From contig MARA01000029.1 in NCBI GenBank assembly GCA_001792895.1, forward strand, positions 248,001 to 312,000: a stretch of DNA of 64,000 bases. Direction: 5' to 3'. A model generated the notes under the pieces. It was not told the DNA's origin. It saw only the letters and a program-made list of their open reading frames with translations, and made no database searches. Below, piece by piece: positions 35,101-46,942 of the stretch. Every line of letters starts with the position of its first letter. Position 1 is the first letter of the stretch. Position numbers and translations under genes: made by a program. The DNA is from Lentinus brumalis (taxonomy: Eukaryota > Basidiomycota > Agaricomycetes > Polyporales > Polyporaceae).

Positions 35101-37195
35101 GTCAGGGAAGCGGGAGTCCTCTGAGTGCCTCGCGTGCAACATCTTCCAAAGTTCAAAGCAAATTCCGTCCATACCTGGAGCAGACCCATTCTTTGAGAAT
35201 CATAAGGAAAGTTCGCACTCCTCGTACGTTATTTCGCCACGCAGCTCCTGGCGTTGTTCGTCTGATACTGACACATTGAGGCTGTTCAAGGCTGTCCGGA
35301 TATCCTGCTCACGCTCATCCGCTGGTTTCATACTCGGCTCATCGCGCTGAACATGGTTGTGGTGCCGTCTCGCCATCTCCGCCATTTTGGCCAAGTCCGT
35401 CTCGTACCGTGCTTCCTCCGACGGTCCCCTCTCAGGGTTCTTCTCGAAGGCAGGAATGACATCTCTAGGTGCGCTCTCTTTGTGCAACTGCGACCAGTAC
35501 TTCGTAGGGTGTTCCCCATATAGTCTATGGGTTGCCCTCGAATTCTGCTGCTGCTGTTTGAATCTCTTCATCTTTAGCTCTCGGATCTGTGTTGTTAGCG
35601 CAGCCGCCGCCTCAAGTGTCGCTTGTTCCGACATCGTGCGGTCTGCCTTGACCTTCCGCAGCTCCGACTCGAGTTCTCGGATCTCATGGAGCAGCTTTGG
35701 TACAACCGCTCTCTCCCGGTCTCTTGCCATCAGCATGGTGTCGACCTTGAATTTATGCAGTACAGTTTGTGGGTTCGCGCCCTCTGTCCGCACCCCGGAG
35801 GTTTCAAGGCAGGTGAGTTCATGCAGAGCTTCCATGCCTCTCTGCTTAATGCTCTTGCTAGTTTGTTGTCTTTCAGCAGCCCGAGTGGGAAGATCGTCGG
35901 CCTGGACGAACTATCGGGGCCGTATCCAAGGTGAGCTGGACGCTGACCATACTATGGTCAGTCTTTACCCCGGGCTCGCATATTCGCCAGTCTCGGGCAT
36001 TATTGAAGAGATCAGTACTGACGTAAATGCGATTTAGCCTCGAGAAGACAGTGTTCTGTCCGGACCCACAGTGGAAAGTGTAGTCGCGCGCCGTTGGGTT
36101 CGTCGTACGCCAGCCATCAGCAATCATGAGGCCAAGACTTAGTTTCAGCCTGTCGAGGGCGATAATTGATGTATCGGGGCCATCTTGGACAGGCAGCCGG
36201 TCGATAATGTCTTCGACATTGTTGAAGTCGCCTGCCATGAGTTGTGGCTTGGGGCTCACTGGGTGCGTTTCATAATATTCTTCCAGCTCGTTGAAGAACC
36301 TCTTATGTCCTTCTACACCATCAGATGTTGGAGCATAGACACACAGTATGTGCCGCTTGTCTCTGCCCTGACATTCAATTGACAGCTGCAGAGCTCTTCC
36401 AGGTATAATCTCAGTAGCTTCGGCCTTGGACTCATCGAGATAGTGCGTATTAATTACAATCGCTACTCCCTCCCGTTAGGTTGGGGCATCCGGGTGTGCT
36501 GAATGGAAGATCTTAATGCGCCTTGCAAACATCTTGTGAAGGCCAGCCTTCCTCTCGTCGGTAAGGTGCGTCTCCTGGAGCCGGAGAATGCCTATACGTT
36601 GGTCAGACAGTACTTTGTATATGCGGCCCCATTTATTGTTTTCGTGATCTCTGACAAGATTCCCATAGCCGTTCATGTTGAGTGTTGCAATTCGCGGTGC
36701 TTCTTTACGGGTGAGGGTGTCCTCGCGCCATTGTACGCGTCTCGTGGGTGAGGGCGGTGGGCCTTGCATTGGGTCATCCACATCCATCTCCAGAGCAGGA
36801 GCTGCAGAGCCATCGCTCTGTGTTGCTGGGCCATCTCTGAGGTCGTTCGTCTCCTCAGACTGTTGGCCGGCAGAACCCACGTGCGACGTGGGGACAGGCC
36901 TCCCGTCAAGCTCGGGACTCCGCGAGCGAGGACGTACATCGTCCATGTTTAATCCCAGGATCTGGGATGTCTGCTGGGATCCAGCACGGGTCTCGGATTG
37001 AGGCCCTGTACACGTCTCCATCTGATGTGCCGTGATGGAGGACTCCGCCTCGTCCACCTCGTGCCCCATGGCAGCAGAGTCCTCCGTCGTGCGAAGGCGG
37101 CTGGCCGCGCCTCCGCTTCCTTCATCGAGGTCCTCGTACACACTCGCACTGGTGGCCCCTCTGTCGAAGGAGGCCGGCCACACCGCTTCGTCCAT
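32187..37195 (-). mobile_element. Decayed non-LTR (LINE) retrotransposon with EN, RT and RNase H
   Basis: The minus strand from ATG 37195 encodes an acidic N-terminal region and then an APE-type endonuclease (IATLNMNGYGNL, QETHLTDERKAG, then MAGDFNNVEDIIDRLP). The reverse transcriptase follows: APGMDGICFELWKMLH, NYCPITLLNTDYKLLSKTLA, GFVPGRKIHN, VALDQEKAYNKV, GVRQGDPLSSLLFDLAIEPL and LFADDMTVYV. An RNase H-like part (RHITDSKTVMDSLTKWH, WVRGHDGHPGNEAANRLA) and a C-terminal CASCGDLESMSHICFDCP domain end at 32449. A TAA at 36476 interrupts the endonuclease, TGA replaces a Trp codon in the RT thumb, and several frameshifts occur, so it is dead. An A-rich stretch at about 32187-32206 (minus sense) may be its tail. 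Domain order suggests a Tad/I-like clade. Confidence 0.85.
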
Positions 37196-37758
37196 TGACT
37201 GTTGTGATAGATAATATGTTAGTTACAACCTAGCATGCAACTTTCTCTGCTGTTCATGAATAGTGTAAGTATCACAGTGTATAATTATTATAACACCTGC
37301 ATAGAGATACAGGTATTATAGGAGCCCTGGTATAAGAATTCACTGGTAGAGGGCAATTGGTGCCAATGATACATATCTTTATGCCATAAACACATAAACA
37401 AACATCAATTGACATGGCTGCAAACACAGCCCATGTTGTAGAGCTCCTCTGTAGCTTTCAAATGGTATAACATTCGTCCGGATTGGATAAGTATTGAGAG
37501 AGATGTGATACAAACAGTTCTTATTGGCGCCGTCCATTGGTACTTACATCCAGAAGACATAGATGCAATCCATCCCATTAACATGTACTTATCTTTACAT
37601 AAACAACCTCAATTACTCAGAGGACGGATAGAGTCCCTGCTTACAACATTTGCACATCACTTATAAAGCTTACTTGGCATAGAACTGCGTTAATAGGGCA
37701 CTCTATTGCAGTTTGAATGGATTGTAATTGGAATGATGCCAAGCCTTGCTTACAAATT

Positions 37759-37900
37759 ATGATGCCAAGCCCATGCTTACAAATCACGGGCGGCAAAAAC
37801 ATGGCGGAAAAGTGTCGTCGTACGTCATAATCACAATCACAACGACACTTTTCCGCCATGTTTTTGCCGCCCGTGATTTGTAAGCATGGGCATGGCATCA
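37759..37900. repeat. Foldback element: ~58-bp inverted arms around a 23-nt loop
   Basis: Left arm 37759-37818 and right arm 37842-37900 are complementary with one or two mismatches; the core pairs cacgggcggcaaaaacatgg with its reverse complement. Immediately to the left is a partial direct copy of the arm start (gatgccaagccttgcttaca, near 37734). The arms are CpG-rich, unlike the surrounding island, so the element seems younger than the DNA around it. It could be a MITE or a small-RNA hairpin. Confidence 0.85.
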
Positions 37901-38327
37901 TCTGGTATTAATGAGTGCAATCCATCCTATTCCCGGCACTTGATCAGGATAACAAAGTCTCTATTGTGTGCTACAATACCTACAGACTGAGTTATAAGTC
38001 TCCCTATCAACATTTATTATCAGTCTTTCAATCTATTGGCCAAACAAAGTCAACAAGGTGCAGTTTCGAGCTCAGCGCTTTCCGGCGCTTAATTGCCCGA
38101 TTGGGACGGACAATCTGAAACTGTAAGCTGTTAGGATTGTTTTGGCAATGGCTCTACAAACTGATAAGTAACTTCAATATGGGGACTTCTAACAGAGGCT
38201 CTAGTTTGTCTATCACAAATAACATGCATCAGTATCATCAGTAGGGTTTAATAACTGGATGGATTGCATTCAGTAGTTTTGGATGACACCGGCAATCAGG
38301 CAAGCTGTGGGCTTTGTTCTCAATAGA

Positions 38328-38741
38328 GTAAGTGGGCGTTATGAGGGCAACTATGATGGGTAACAAAGTGGATAACAAAGTGATATAAGGCGGACTATGG
38401 CAGATAATAATGCAGCAGGTAAGTGGACGTTATGTGAGCAACTATGACAGATACTAGAGCGATACAAGAAGGACTATGGCAGATTATAATGCAGCAGGTA
38501 AGTGGGCATAACAAGGGCAACTATGAGGGATAACAAAGCAGATAGCAAAGCGATACAAGAAGGACTATGGCAGATCATAATGCGGTGGGTAAGTGAGTGT
38601 TTTGAGGGCAACTTTGCCAGATACTAGAGCAATATGAGGAGGACTATGGCAGATAATAATGCAGTGGGTAAGTGGGTGTTATGGGGGCAACTGTGACAGA
38701 TACTAGAGCGTACAAGGAAACTATAGCAGATAACAATGCCG
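38328..38741. repeat. Tandem repeat with alternating 91- and 79-bp units
   Basis: Units begin with gtaagtgg/gtaagtga at 38328, 38419, 38498, 38589 and 38668. The spacings are 91, 79, 91 and 79 bp, and the last unit (about 74 bp) is diverged. The long units hold an extra gataacaaag-type insert; both types share ggactatggcagataataat. The real period is therefore a dimer of 170 bp, present about 2.4 times. Confidence 0.85.
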
Positions 38742-41508
38742 TGGGTGATCATTGACTCCAACAAAAAGACCCATAGCTGAGGCTAATGTCAGTCCACCAC
38801 CCATTAGATCTGTTACTATGCTGTTTATGTGTCAACAATATGATGAATTGCACTCATCAGTTATGGATGTCATTGCTTGGTACTGGCAATCAAATAGGGC
38901 AACAGTGATGACACTATTTGCTGGTGTAGTTGATCAGTAAGTAGTTTAGTAAGATGGTGACTAACAGTACAGAGTAATAACATATTGCTGATGCTGTTGA
39001 GTAAGTTGGCTGGATGATGTGAGCTCAAGATAATTATGAGTGTCTTATAAGTGGTTGCAATTGATCAATTCAGAGACTGACATGCAGCATTTGTCCTAAC
39101 AGATCACACTAGAACCATTGATATTCAATTAGATCACAAGCTTACCCATTACTTGTGATGCTTCTGGTTACTTTTATGCTACTATCACCTTTCTTACCTT
39201 TGTTATTGCCCAGACTACTGCCTTTGTTACTCTACTTCTGGACTGCTATGTAGTACCTTGCCTGTACATATATTTGCTTGATACCTGCTTGATGCAAGTC
39301 CAGCTTTATATATGTCTATGTCACTGCATGAGGAGGTTCTCTCGTGAGGGGCATCCGGGACAACCGGAGATCATCTCGGAATTTGTCTCATGGGTATCCC
39401 AAGGGTCTCGTCAGGGGACTTGCGAGATTATCTCTGGTCATCTCAGGCCCTGGGGCAGAGACAAACTCAATACAGCTAGCAATAAATACACGGTGAAGGG
39501 AGAGTCGAGACATTCTCAAAGGGCCCCCGAGCCAGCAGAAGCTTGATTCCAAATACTTAGCACTATGGTCGGGTGACACTCTCTGTTCATGCATATCATG
39601 GTAGGAAGCACCTGAGCTGTCATTGCAATTATATAGACCATGTTCAATACAGAGTGGACTACAGATGTACGCCTCATTGCGACGACTCCAGCGAGGAGAA
39701 TATTACAAGTTACACAAAGCCAACAAGTGGGCACCTGGATTCAAGATGTATGCACATTGCAGACACCTTGCAAAGTGGGCTGGCAAGCCAACCCCTTCAA
39801 TACATACCTAAGCCAAGAGCTAGACCATGATGCACCCCTCAGCACGTGCAGCAGGCCACAGGACAAAGAGCATGACCTAGGATCAGACAGTAGGCTGCCG
39901 AGATACAATGAAGTGTGGGCTGAGTTAGCCATATAGTACCAGCCGGAGAGTAAGCGCAAGTCATGGTTGTTGCAGTGTCACCAGAGACACAGAGTGCCAG
40001 AGAAGTATGGATCCATGCAATTTATGTACCTCGAAAGCCTGACCAGAGAGCCTGCTGCCAGCAATGCAGATGACAGTTAGAGGATGATGCAGAGCCAACA
40101 TTGAACAGGCGCAACCACCAGCGACCACCCCAGCACTGGCAGTACTGGTGGCAATCTGAGCGGCTGCCTCTGTTCCCACCTACGAGACTATCAGAGATGA
40201 CCTCTATTGCTTTAGTGCTTGGGATAATCCTACATGCTGACACACAGCCATACAAGTTATTCTGATGTACTCCTCCAACAGCCCTGGACGTCCATCAGGC
40301 CTTGGACACCCCTTCTGAGACTACTCAAGCTCTTCTCAGGTTATCTCTGCTTGTCTCCGATGGACCTCCCAAGAGACCACCCTCAGGCAGTGTGTGTGTT
40401 TGCTGCCTGAGCTCTTCAAACTGCAACTGCTTTTTGATATCTTACCATCCTTGACCTTGACCCCATCTATACCATAAGAACTATCTTGGAAGCAGTTGAA
40501 TGGCATTCACAATTGGACCCATGTGAAAGATTGTTGCGCTCTGGGCTGAGTCTGTCATAAACCATAATAGTTAAGACCTTGGTGGTCATAGGCATCAGAT
40601 GTGGTACTGAAGAAGCATCTCTGAATGATAGACATAGCAGCCCAGCTCAGCTTAAAGATGACCAGCTTGAGAGCCTACAAACCAGCTTCCAGCCGGGCTC
40701 AGCACATCACTAAGCTGCAGCATAATCATGTGTACTGGGTAGATAGAGAGACAGAGAGTGCAGTGCAGCATAGTTCAACTACAAGTCTGCCTTACAGCAT
40801 CTTAGAAGTCTATATTGCATTCTATATCTACTACAAAAATGAAGCAACACTCAGAGTTGTTGGATGAGCAGGACCATGCTGGACTTGCGCTACAGAGCTG
40901 CATGAGCGTCTGCCAACCCTAAAGCTGTGCACTCCTAACCTCAATCTGGGGTTCCAGGACATAAGAAAGTTTCTTACCTGGTTCTTACATGCGCTTATGT
41001 AATCACTTACTACTGACTATCGGAGTTCCAACAACTTTCCCACGGACATCAGTTGTCGTTACCTTCGCTGGCAGGAATCGTCGTACCTAAAAGACGATTC
41101 TCTTCGTTCCTCATCGATCGTAATGTTTGAGACGTACGTGAGTGTCAGTCCTTCAACTGCTTTCGTAGTTCATTTACAGACGGAGCAGCCTAGAGATGCC
41201 ACTGGAAGCCGAGGTGGTGGAAAGCAACCATTGTCGTGTCCAGATCGCGCGCCAGAGACCGTTACCATCAAACGCGTGATGTCACGCGTCAGAACGCGTG
41301 CAGGCCGTCTCTGCAAAGTCTCTGCAGATTAAACACTTTTGTTTCGCTGTTGAGTTACTTATGCCCACGTGGGTCGGAATGCGATGCGCGTGCGGCCAAA
41401 GTGCGGCGCCGACGGGTTCTCGTAAGTGGACAATCGATCTTATGTGGCCGCGCACTGACGACAATCGCACACTTTCCTATCCCCTCCATCTCCACGAAGT
41501 CCATCCGG

Positions 41509-42767
41509 ATGCAGTTCTTGCCGCAAGAGCTCCAGGATCGCATTATCGACGGCCTCGCCCCGGACCGCGTCGCAGGCCCCTCAGAGCACTATGCAGACCT
41601 TCGCGCGTGCGCGCTGACGTGCCAGAGCTGGCTCCCGCGGGCACAGTGCCAGCTGTACAAACACGTCGAGGTCGACCGGCTCGAGTCGACGAGGCTTTTT
41701 GCTCGGACGCTCGAAGAGTCCCCGGACGTGTGTCGACTCGTCAAGCGCCTCGAATTCTGGTTCAAGGCTGCGGACTGGAAAGATCAGGATTGCGAGGACG
41801 TAACGTTCCCCGCGCATCTCGTTGGAAGGCTCGTGGCGCTGCATGGTCTCCGGTTCGCATGCTGCACGCACTCGGCTGCGCAAACTGCCGCCCAGATCGA
41901 GTTTATGAAGCTGTGGACCGTATGCGTGCAGCTGCGCACGCTTTGGGTGGACGGATTCTACTTCAAAAACCTCGCGGATCTTACGCGAATCATCTGGTCG
42001 TTCCCAAAACTCGAGGAGTTGAATGTCTTCCAGACGGGATGGGCGGCGCGTGGCAGAGAAGTCGATCCGGCAGAATTCCCTGGTCGCTGCCAGATGATGA
42101 CCACGGTAGAGGTAGGTCTGTGTGCTTGCTAAATGGGATCACTGTGCTGACGGCGGATCACCGGCAGATGCAGGAGACTTTCCGGGTCGACGATTTGCTC
42201 CCGCTACTGGGCACGACTAAGTATACAGAACTTGTCAATTGCGTGGATGTGGGATGCATCACCACCGGACACATACGCAGGTGAGACAGCTGTTCAGTGC
42301 AGTAGCGCACTCGAAGCGGCTCTGCTCACGCCGGCTATAGCGGTCTCCACTCTGCACGACTTGCGCAGCCTGGAACTCTTGGTCAATCAGCTTGACGAGC
42401 CATGGGTGACATCCTTACTTACCCAAGTGCATTCCACGCACCTTGAGAAACTCGTCCTGGACTTGTCCATGGTTGACAGGGAAGAGGACAGCGAGGCGCT
42501 CGGTCTTCTCGTTGGCCGGGAGGATTTCGACGACTTGCTGTCCCGCGAGCCTCTAAATAGCGTCAATCGCCTCAAGATCATGACGTCTGAGCAGGGAAAG
42601 ACGGGCAAGGCGGAGAGGCGGCTTCGAGAGGCGCAGGCACTGCTGCCCAGCTTCCTACGGTCCCGCGGGACAATCGAAGTTGAAACAGTACGCCCTGCTT
42701 TCTCCTTTCCTCCAGCGTCCCGGTCGACCTAACTCGACACGTCTCTCCGCAGTGCACAACGGCGTGA
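41509..42767 (+). pseudogene. F-box/LRR-type protein (F-box copy 4), probable frameshift
   Basis: Close paralogue of F-box copy 2. ATG 41509 gives MQFLPQELQDRIIDGLAPD and HYADLRACALTCQSWLPRAQ. The first intron (gtaggtctg...ccggcag, about 42115-42168) joins MQETFRVDDLLPLLG. In copy 2 this continues LGTSIRKLSIGSLWDA; here the equivalent LSIAWMWDASPPDTYA is one frame away, so an indel lies at about 42213-42231. The next intron (gtgagac...ctatag) is 60 nt and open in frame; it leads to AVSTLHDLRSLELL. A last small exon after gtacgc...ccgcag would end near 42767. Without the indel the gene would be intact. Confidence 0.65.
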
Positions 42768-43228
42768 TTGGGGAGAGGTGTGGAAACAGTAGACGAACAA
42801 CCCTGGCGTACCAGACTGATTACGCCACGAGAGTGCGAGATAAAGCGAAATAAAGTAGTAGCAGATCATTATGTGCATTGAGAGCGAGGGCGGCGGACAA
42901 GGTAGCGTTCAAGGAAGCCTTTGGTTGCCGCCTCAAGCCAGCTGGACAATGATATCAAGCTGAACCTCGCAAAGGTGCTCAATTAGAACGCTGATTTCGA
43001 CTACGCACGAGATGGCCAGAGCATTCACTTAACACGCCCCTCATGCGAGCCCCTGATATTGACGGGAAGGAGTGCCAGACAATACGAGTACCATGGTTAC
43101 TAGGACGAACGACTACAGCGATGCCGATATCGAGTCCCCTATACACAGCTGGACCATGTAGTACCTTAAAATTTAAATATTACGGCCGCCAATAGATGGG
43201 CTTCCCTGTTCGAGGATTAGATCAGTCC
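42768..43228. other. Convergent intergenic region, nothing recognised
   Basis: Separates the 3' ends of F-box copies 4 and 5. No coding or repeat signal seen. Confidence 0.45.
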
Positions 43229-44452
43229 CTATGACTCGTGAGATGACCAACGCGATCCGGACGCACATTCATGAATCGTGGTACGCAAGACCCCTCGTTG
43301 ATGCGAACGAGAGAAGACACCCTGGAGCATACTCGTCCAGCTGCCGTGCTCTTCGGTCGGATCCGCGGTATGTACGTCGACCGTGATTTTGCGCACCGGG
43401 AAAGGAGCGCCTCTCTCGGTATCGGAGAGGATGCTGTCGAGATTGAGTGCAAGAAGGTGCTCGTTGACGGCCTCGCGCGGAGTGCCATGTGCGTTGCAGC
43501 AGAGGACGAGCTCCTCAAACTCCGGCGACCGTGTTAGTTTGGAGACAGCAGCTTCGATCCAAGGGTGCTCGCCGCCGTCGAAGACGAGCTCAAGCTTCCG
43601 CAGCCGTGTATACCGCATGATCCCTGTGGCACGCAATGTAAGTGTTGTACCTGGGAGCGACTGCTTAACCGGTCACCACGTACCGTGGAAGCTCGCATCC
43701 TCGGGGAAGCACTGGTGATCCTCAGCTCCTCAACCGCCCCAGTATCGATGATCTCCAATGCTGGATCCAAGAATAGGACATGGTTCAGCTGCAGTGATGC
43801 AAATGGGTTATGGCACTGAAAGCGAGTAAAACCGGTGGCGTACCTCCAAGTGTGTCAACTTTGGCAGCTTGGTTGGATAGTCGTTCCAATCCACCACTCC
43901 GAGCGTGACGTTCCAGTAAATGTCCTCGAGTTTGATCGTAGATATTTCGGGGAGAGACCAGACCGCCCGGGCGAGGTCGTCGAAGTCTTGGAAGGTACAC
44001 TCACGGATTGCGAAAGTTCGCAGCGTTTTGCACCGAGCAAATTGTCCGACAAAGTGTGGAAACTTGCGTCCGAGTTCAACGGTAGTGTCCCCCAATACTG
44101 TGAGGCTCCGCAACGTCCTCAGATAGTCGATGATCCCGAATAGCAGCGGGTCGCCGCGTTTGAGACTTTCGAGCCGTACTCCACTCAGATCGCAATGGAG
44201 CTCCCCGACGAGCCGACCGAGATCCGGGCAATTGAAGACTGTGTTCTCGAACCTCCGGTACTGTTTATACTAGTAGGACGTGAGTGTGACCCGTCGGAAG
44301 AGGTGACTGCGAGCCCTGTGACGCCACGAGCGGCAGGTGAGTGCGCAAGCTCGAAGGGTAGGGTACGCCCATTTGGGGCTGTCTTCTCCGACGATGTAGA
44401 TGATAAGCAGCAAGACCTCGAGAGGGACCCTGGAACCTCGCATGATGGCCAT
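43229..44452 (-). pseudogene. F-box/LRR-type protein (F-box copy 5) with an in-frame stop
   Basis: ATG 44452 gives MAIMRGSRVPLEVLLLIIYI and TLRACALTCRSWRHRARSHLF, an F-box most like copy 1. After VTLTSY a TAG codon (44270-44272) interrupts the frame, which then continues in the same phase: YKQYRRFENTVFNCPDLGRL, LRSLTVLGDTTVELG, CKTLRTFAIRECTFQDFDD and so on. Introns near 43620-43650 and 43800-43840 bring in LRKLELVFDGGEHPWIEAAV and the end at 43229. A tiny alternative intron (gtgacact...aacag, 30 nt) could bypass the stop but would be unusually short. Confidence 0.6.
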
Positions 44453-44671
44453 GATGGCAGGCGGAGGAGAGAATGAGGAATTTTTGTTTCAAACTCAGGG
44501 GCACGAGCAAATTGGCGCCAAACCTACTCATTCTGCGCGCATTTCGAGCGCGCGCGCTCGGCAAGCCGCGGACGCAGGCGGGAACTTGAGTTCGACATCA
44601 ATAGCGAGCGCAAGACGAGGCTCTTCACAGTCACATTCCTGACTCCAATTTTCAGTAAGTATTCGAGGTAC

Positions 44672-46081
44672 TTATACTGTACCAGCTATGCGACCTTCAA
44701 GGCTCTGGGTGAGCAACCACTTGATTCCTTCCCGTGCGTCACAGTCCAGTTGTATCGCAGCCGTGGTTCCTGGGAAACAGTAGTGGAAAGCGTGGAAGCA
44801 GCCCGAGTACCTATAGAGTATGATGAGTATGGTAGGGAGAGACAACGAGCACGGTGACGCAGAAAACACCACGTACTGGATGAGCTTCGTCGACACGCCC
44901 GCAAGGCGCAGAACCTTCTCGTACAAGATCCCCTCATCCCGGAGCGGGTCGAGTTCCTGGACTTGGATAAAAGCGGGGGGAGCCCTGCGTGCGAGCTTGC
45001 CAATAGAGGGGAGACACGCACGTCGTCGGCAGCGGTCGGCGGACTCGGAGCGTAGACGTCTTTATTATGTTTGGACGTGCATCCGATCAGCCCAAGGAGG
45101 AACCGAGCCTAGTAGGATCAGGGTACGTACCAATGAAGCGGAGCATATTCTCTGTATTGAGGATAGGCGTGCTGGCAAACTCTGAGAAAGAACGAATTTG
45201 TTCTTTGTACTGTTTCGGGAGGGCAGCGCCAGGATGTACGACGGCGGGCTCGCGTAGATATTGTCCCGTAAGCGGGTGTGCTCTGAAGAAAGGGTCTTCG
45301 CGGGCTTTGAGGGTTATGGCGGCGGACATATTCGCACCCGCCGAGTCACCTCCGACGAGGAACCCCTTCGTGAGGTCCAACTTGAGCTCAGATGCATGCT
45401 CGACCACCTGTGCACAAAGTCAGTATACGCAGGTGCAGTTCGGAATGTTCCGTACCCATTTGACCGCGGCGTATGAGTCCTCGACCGCGACCGGGAAACG
45501 ATGCTCCGGCGCAAGTCTAGAGGAGCCAATCGTCAAGGACGCTGCAACGAGTCGCATGACCAACAAGAGGATTTACGGACCTGTAATCAACGTTGACGAC
45601 AGCGATGTTGAGCTCGACGGATATCGTTCTCAGATGAGCGTCGTCCATGTCAATGCTCCCACGCATCCATCCTGCACAAACCTTCAATCGCACGCCATTA
45701 TCTCGCAGTCCCGGCCGTTCCACATCTCACGCACCTCCTCCGTGAAGCCAAACGAGGACTGGGAACGTGTCTCCATCCTCGCCTGCCGGTCTCACGTACC
45801 TGACTATTATCTCTCCGCCTGCGACAGAGACGAGTTTGTCAGAGACGATGTACTGGGATGCTGCCGCTGGGCTCTTAGCTCGTGAGACTTGACTGCATAT
45901 TCGGTCGATACTCACCCTCGAGGAGTCGCTCCGCGTAATACTTGACAAAGGGTGCAAACGTCACATTCGCAAGCTGTCGACCATGTGCGATTTCGGATAT
46001 ACCTGGCGGAGGCGGCGGCGGCGGTCGGGTGAGGGCGGGATTGGCAGCGAGGGCAGCAGCAATTTCTGGATCGTAGTTCAT
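44672..46081 (-). pseudogene. Alpha/beta-hydrolase-3 (HSL-type) esterase, copy 3, with a 1-nt frameshift
   Basis: Start ATG 46081: MNYDPEIAAALAANPALTR. Minus-strand exons read FPVLVWLHGGG, GSIDMDDAHLRTISVELNIA, VVNVDYR, KGFLVGGDSAGANMSAAITL (nucleophile Ser) and PILNTENMLRFIGTYPD. In the next exon the expected AGLPPAFIQVQELDPLRDEG is broken after LPP by one missing base in the six-G run 44975-44980; the second half reads cleanly in another frame. The last exon has CFHAFHYCFPG, with the catalytic His followed by Ala where paralogues have Gly, and ends WLLTQSLEGRIAGTV at 44672. The break in a homopolymer makes a consensus error likely; then the gene would be functional. Confidence 0.8.
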
Positions 46082-46146
46082 TGTGAAGTGTCTGCTGTGA
46101 AGCCTGTGAGACGAATCTAGAGAGTGGGGCACAGAAGGCGAGGACC

Positions 46147-46153
46147 TATATAA
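46147..46153 (-). promoter_or_regulatory. TATA box candidate for esterase copy 3
   Basis: tatataa on the plus strand (TTATATA on minus), about 65 bp upstream of the ATG at 46081. Confidence 0.45.
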
Positions 46154-46942
46154 CTAGCTTGAAGAAGGTTAACGAACCTTGAACGAACCATCTTTAGACG
46201 CAGTGGGAAAGCTCACTCGAGCGACAGTAAGCAGCCCGCACCTTGTGGCAGGGAAGTCTGGTACCCCGAGTTCGGTGACGTCTTACGGTCGGAATCGGAT
46301 AGCAGTACCCGATGTCAGATGAAGGGATACATAGTTTTGTATTTCGTGCCAGGGCTGCGAGTGCACGGCCTAAAGGTTATACCTCATGAGCAGACCACTA
46401 TGACACTCAAGCCGAGATGTTGGCGTGACGTACCTAGTCAACCTGGGTATATGTGGATCGTCACTCGGCGTGCGGGTGATACGCTCTTCAAGTCAGGGCC
46501 CCGAAGTCTCTTGGGAAAGAATAGTCAATGGTGAGCTTCCCATTAACATGCAGGGATCAACCGGGTCCCGATACCGTACCAAAACACCAGTGACCGGATA
46601 GTGTGCCCTTTCCGTTGGTCAAAGTGACTCCCCTTGCCAATGGGATCGTGAGGCCACCCACGCGGCCACATGCCAACTTGAACATCTCCGCAAAATGTGT
46701 CACAGGATATGTACCGCATCTGCGCGAGTCATCCCAAGCATCCCAGATAGGCATTGTGTCGGGAGTCGGGATTCAAGGTTCGGGAGTCGAGGTTCGGGAG
46801 TCGGGACAGGCGGATCATGACTGCGCCGGCAAATGATGGGCTCCCGCTACGGCGTTAATCTGCCACATGTCGTCGACGGTCACCTATATCAACGATGCCC
46901 GGCTTTTGAATCCAGTCAGGTCACTTCACCCGCTCGATCTCT
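46154..46942. other. Divergent intergenic region
   Basis: Between esterase copy 3 (minus) and DUF4246 copy 3 (plus). Contains a short degenerate repeat of cgggagtcgggattcaaggtt type near 46757-46805; otherwise nothing recognised. Confidence 0.45.

Larger units (their letters stand above)
37196..41508. other. AT-rich, CpG-poor island without genes
   Basis: About 4.3 kb in which G+C drops visibly and CG dinucleotides are scarce while TG and CA are common, in strong contrast to both flanks (the last ~450 bp, from about 41050, return to normal composition). Long stretches such as 38300-40900 have almost no CG. That is the expected result of long cytosine methylation and deamination of old transposon DNA. 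Frames are short and unrecognisable. A foldback element and a tandem repeat inside it are listed separately. Confidence 0.6.

Noticed and set aside
46757..46805. Short spaced repeats suggesting a CRISPR array.
   Set aside because: Only a few degenerate adjacent copies without spacers, in a eukaryotic genome.
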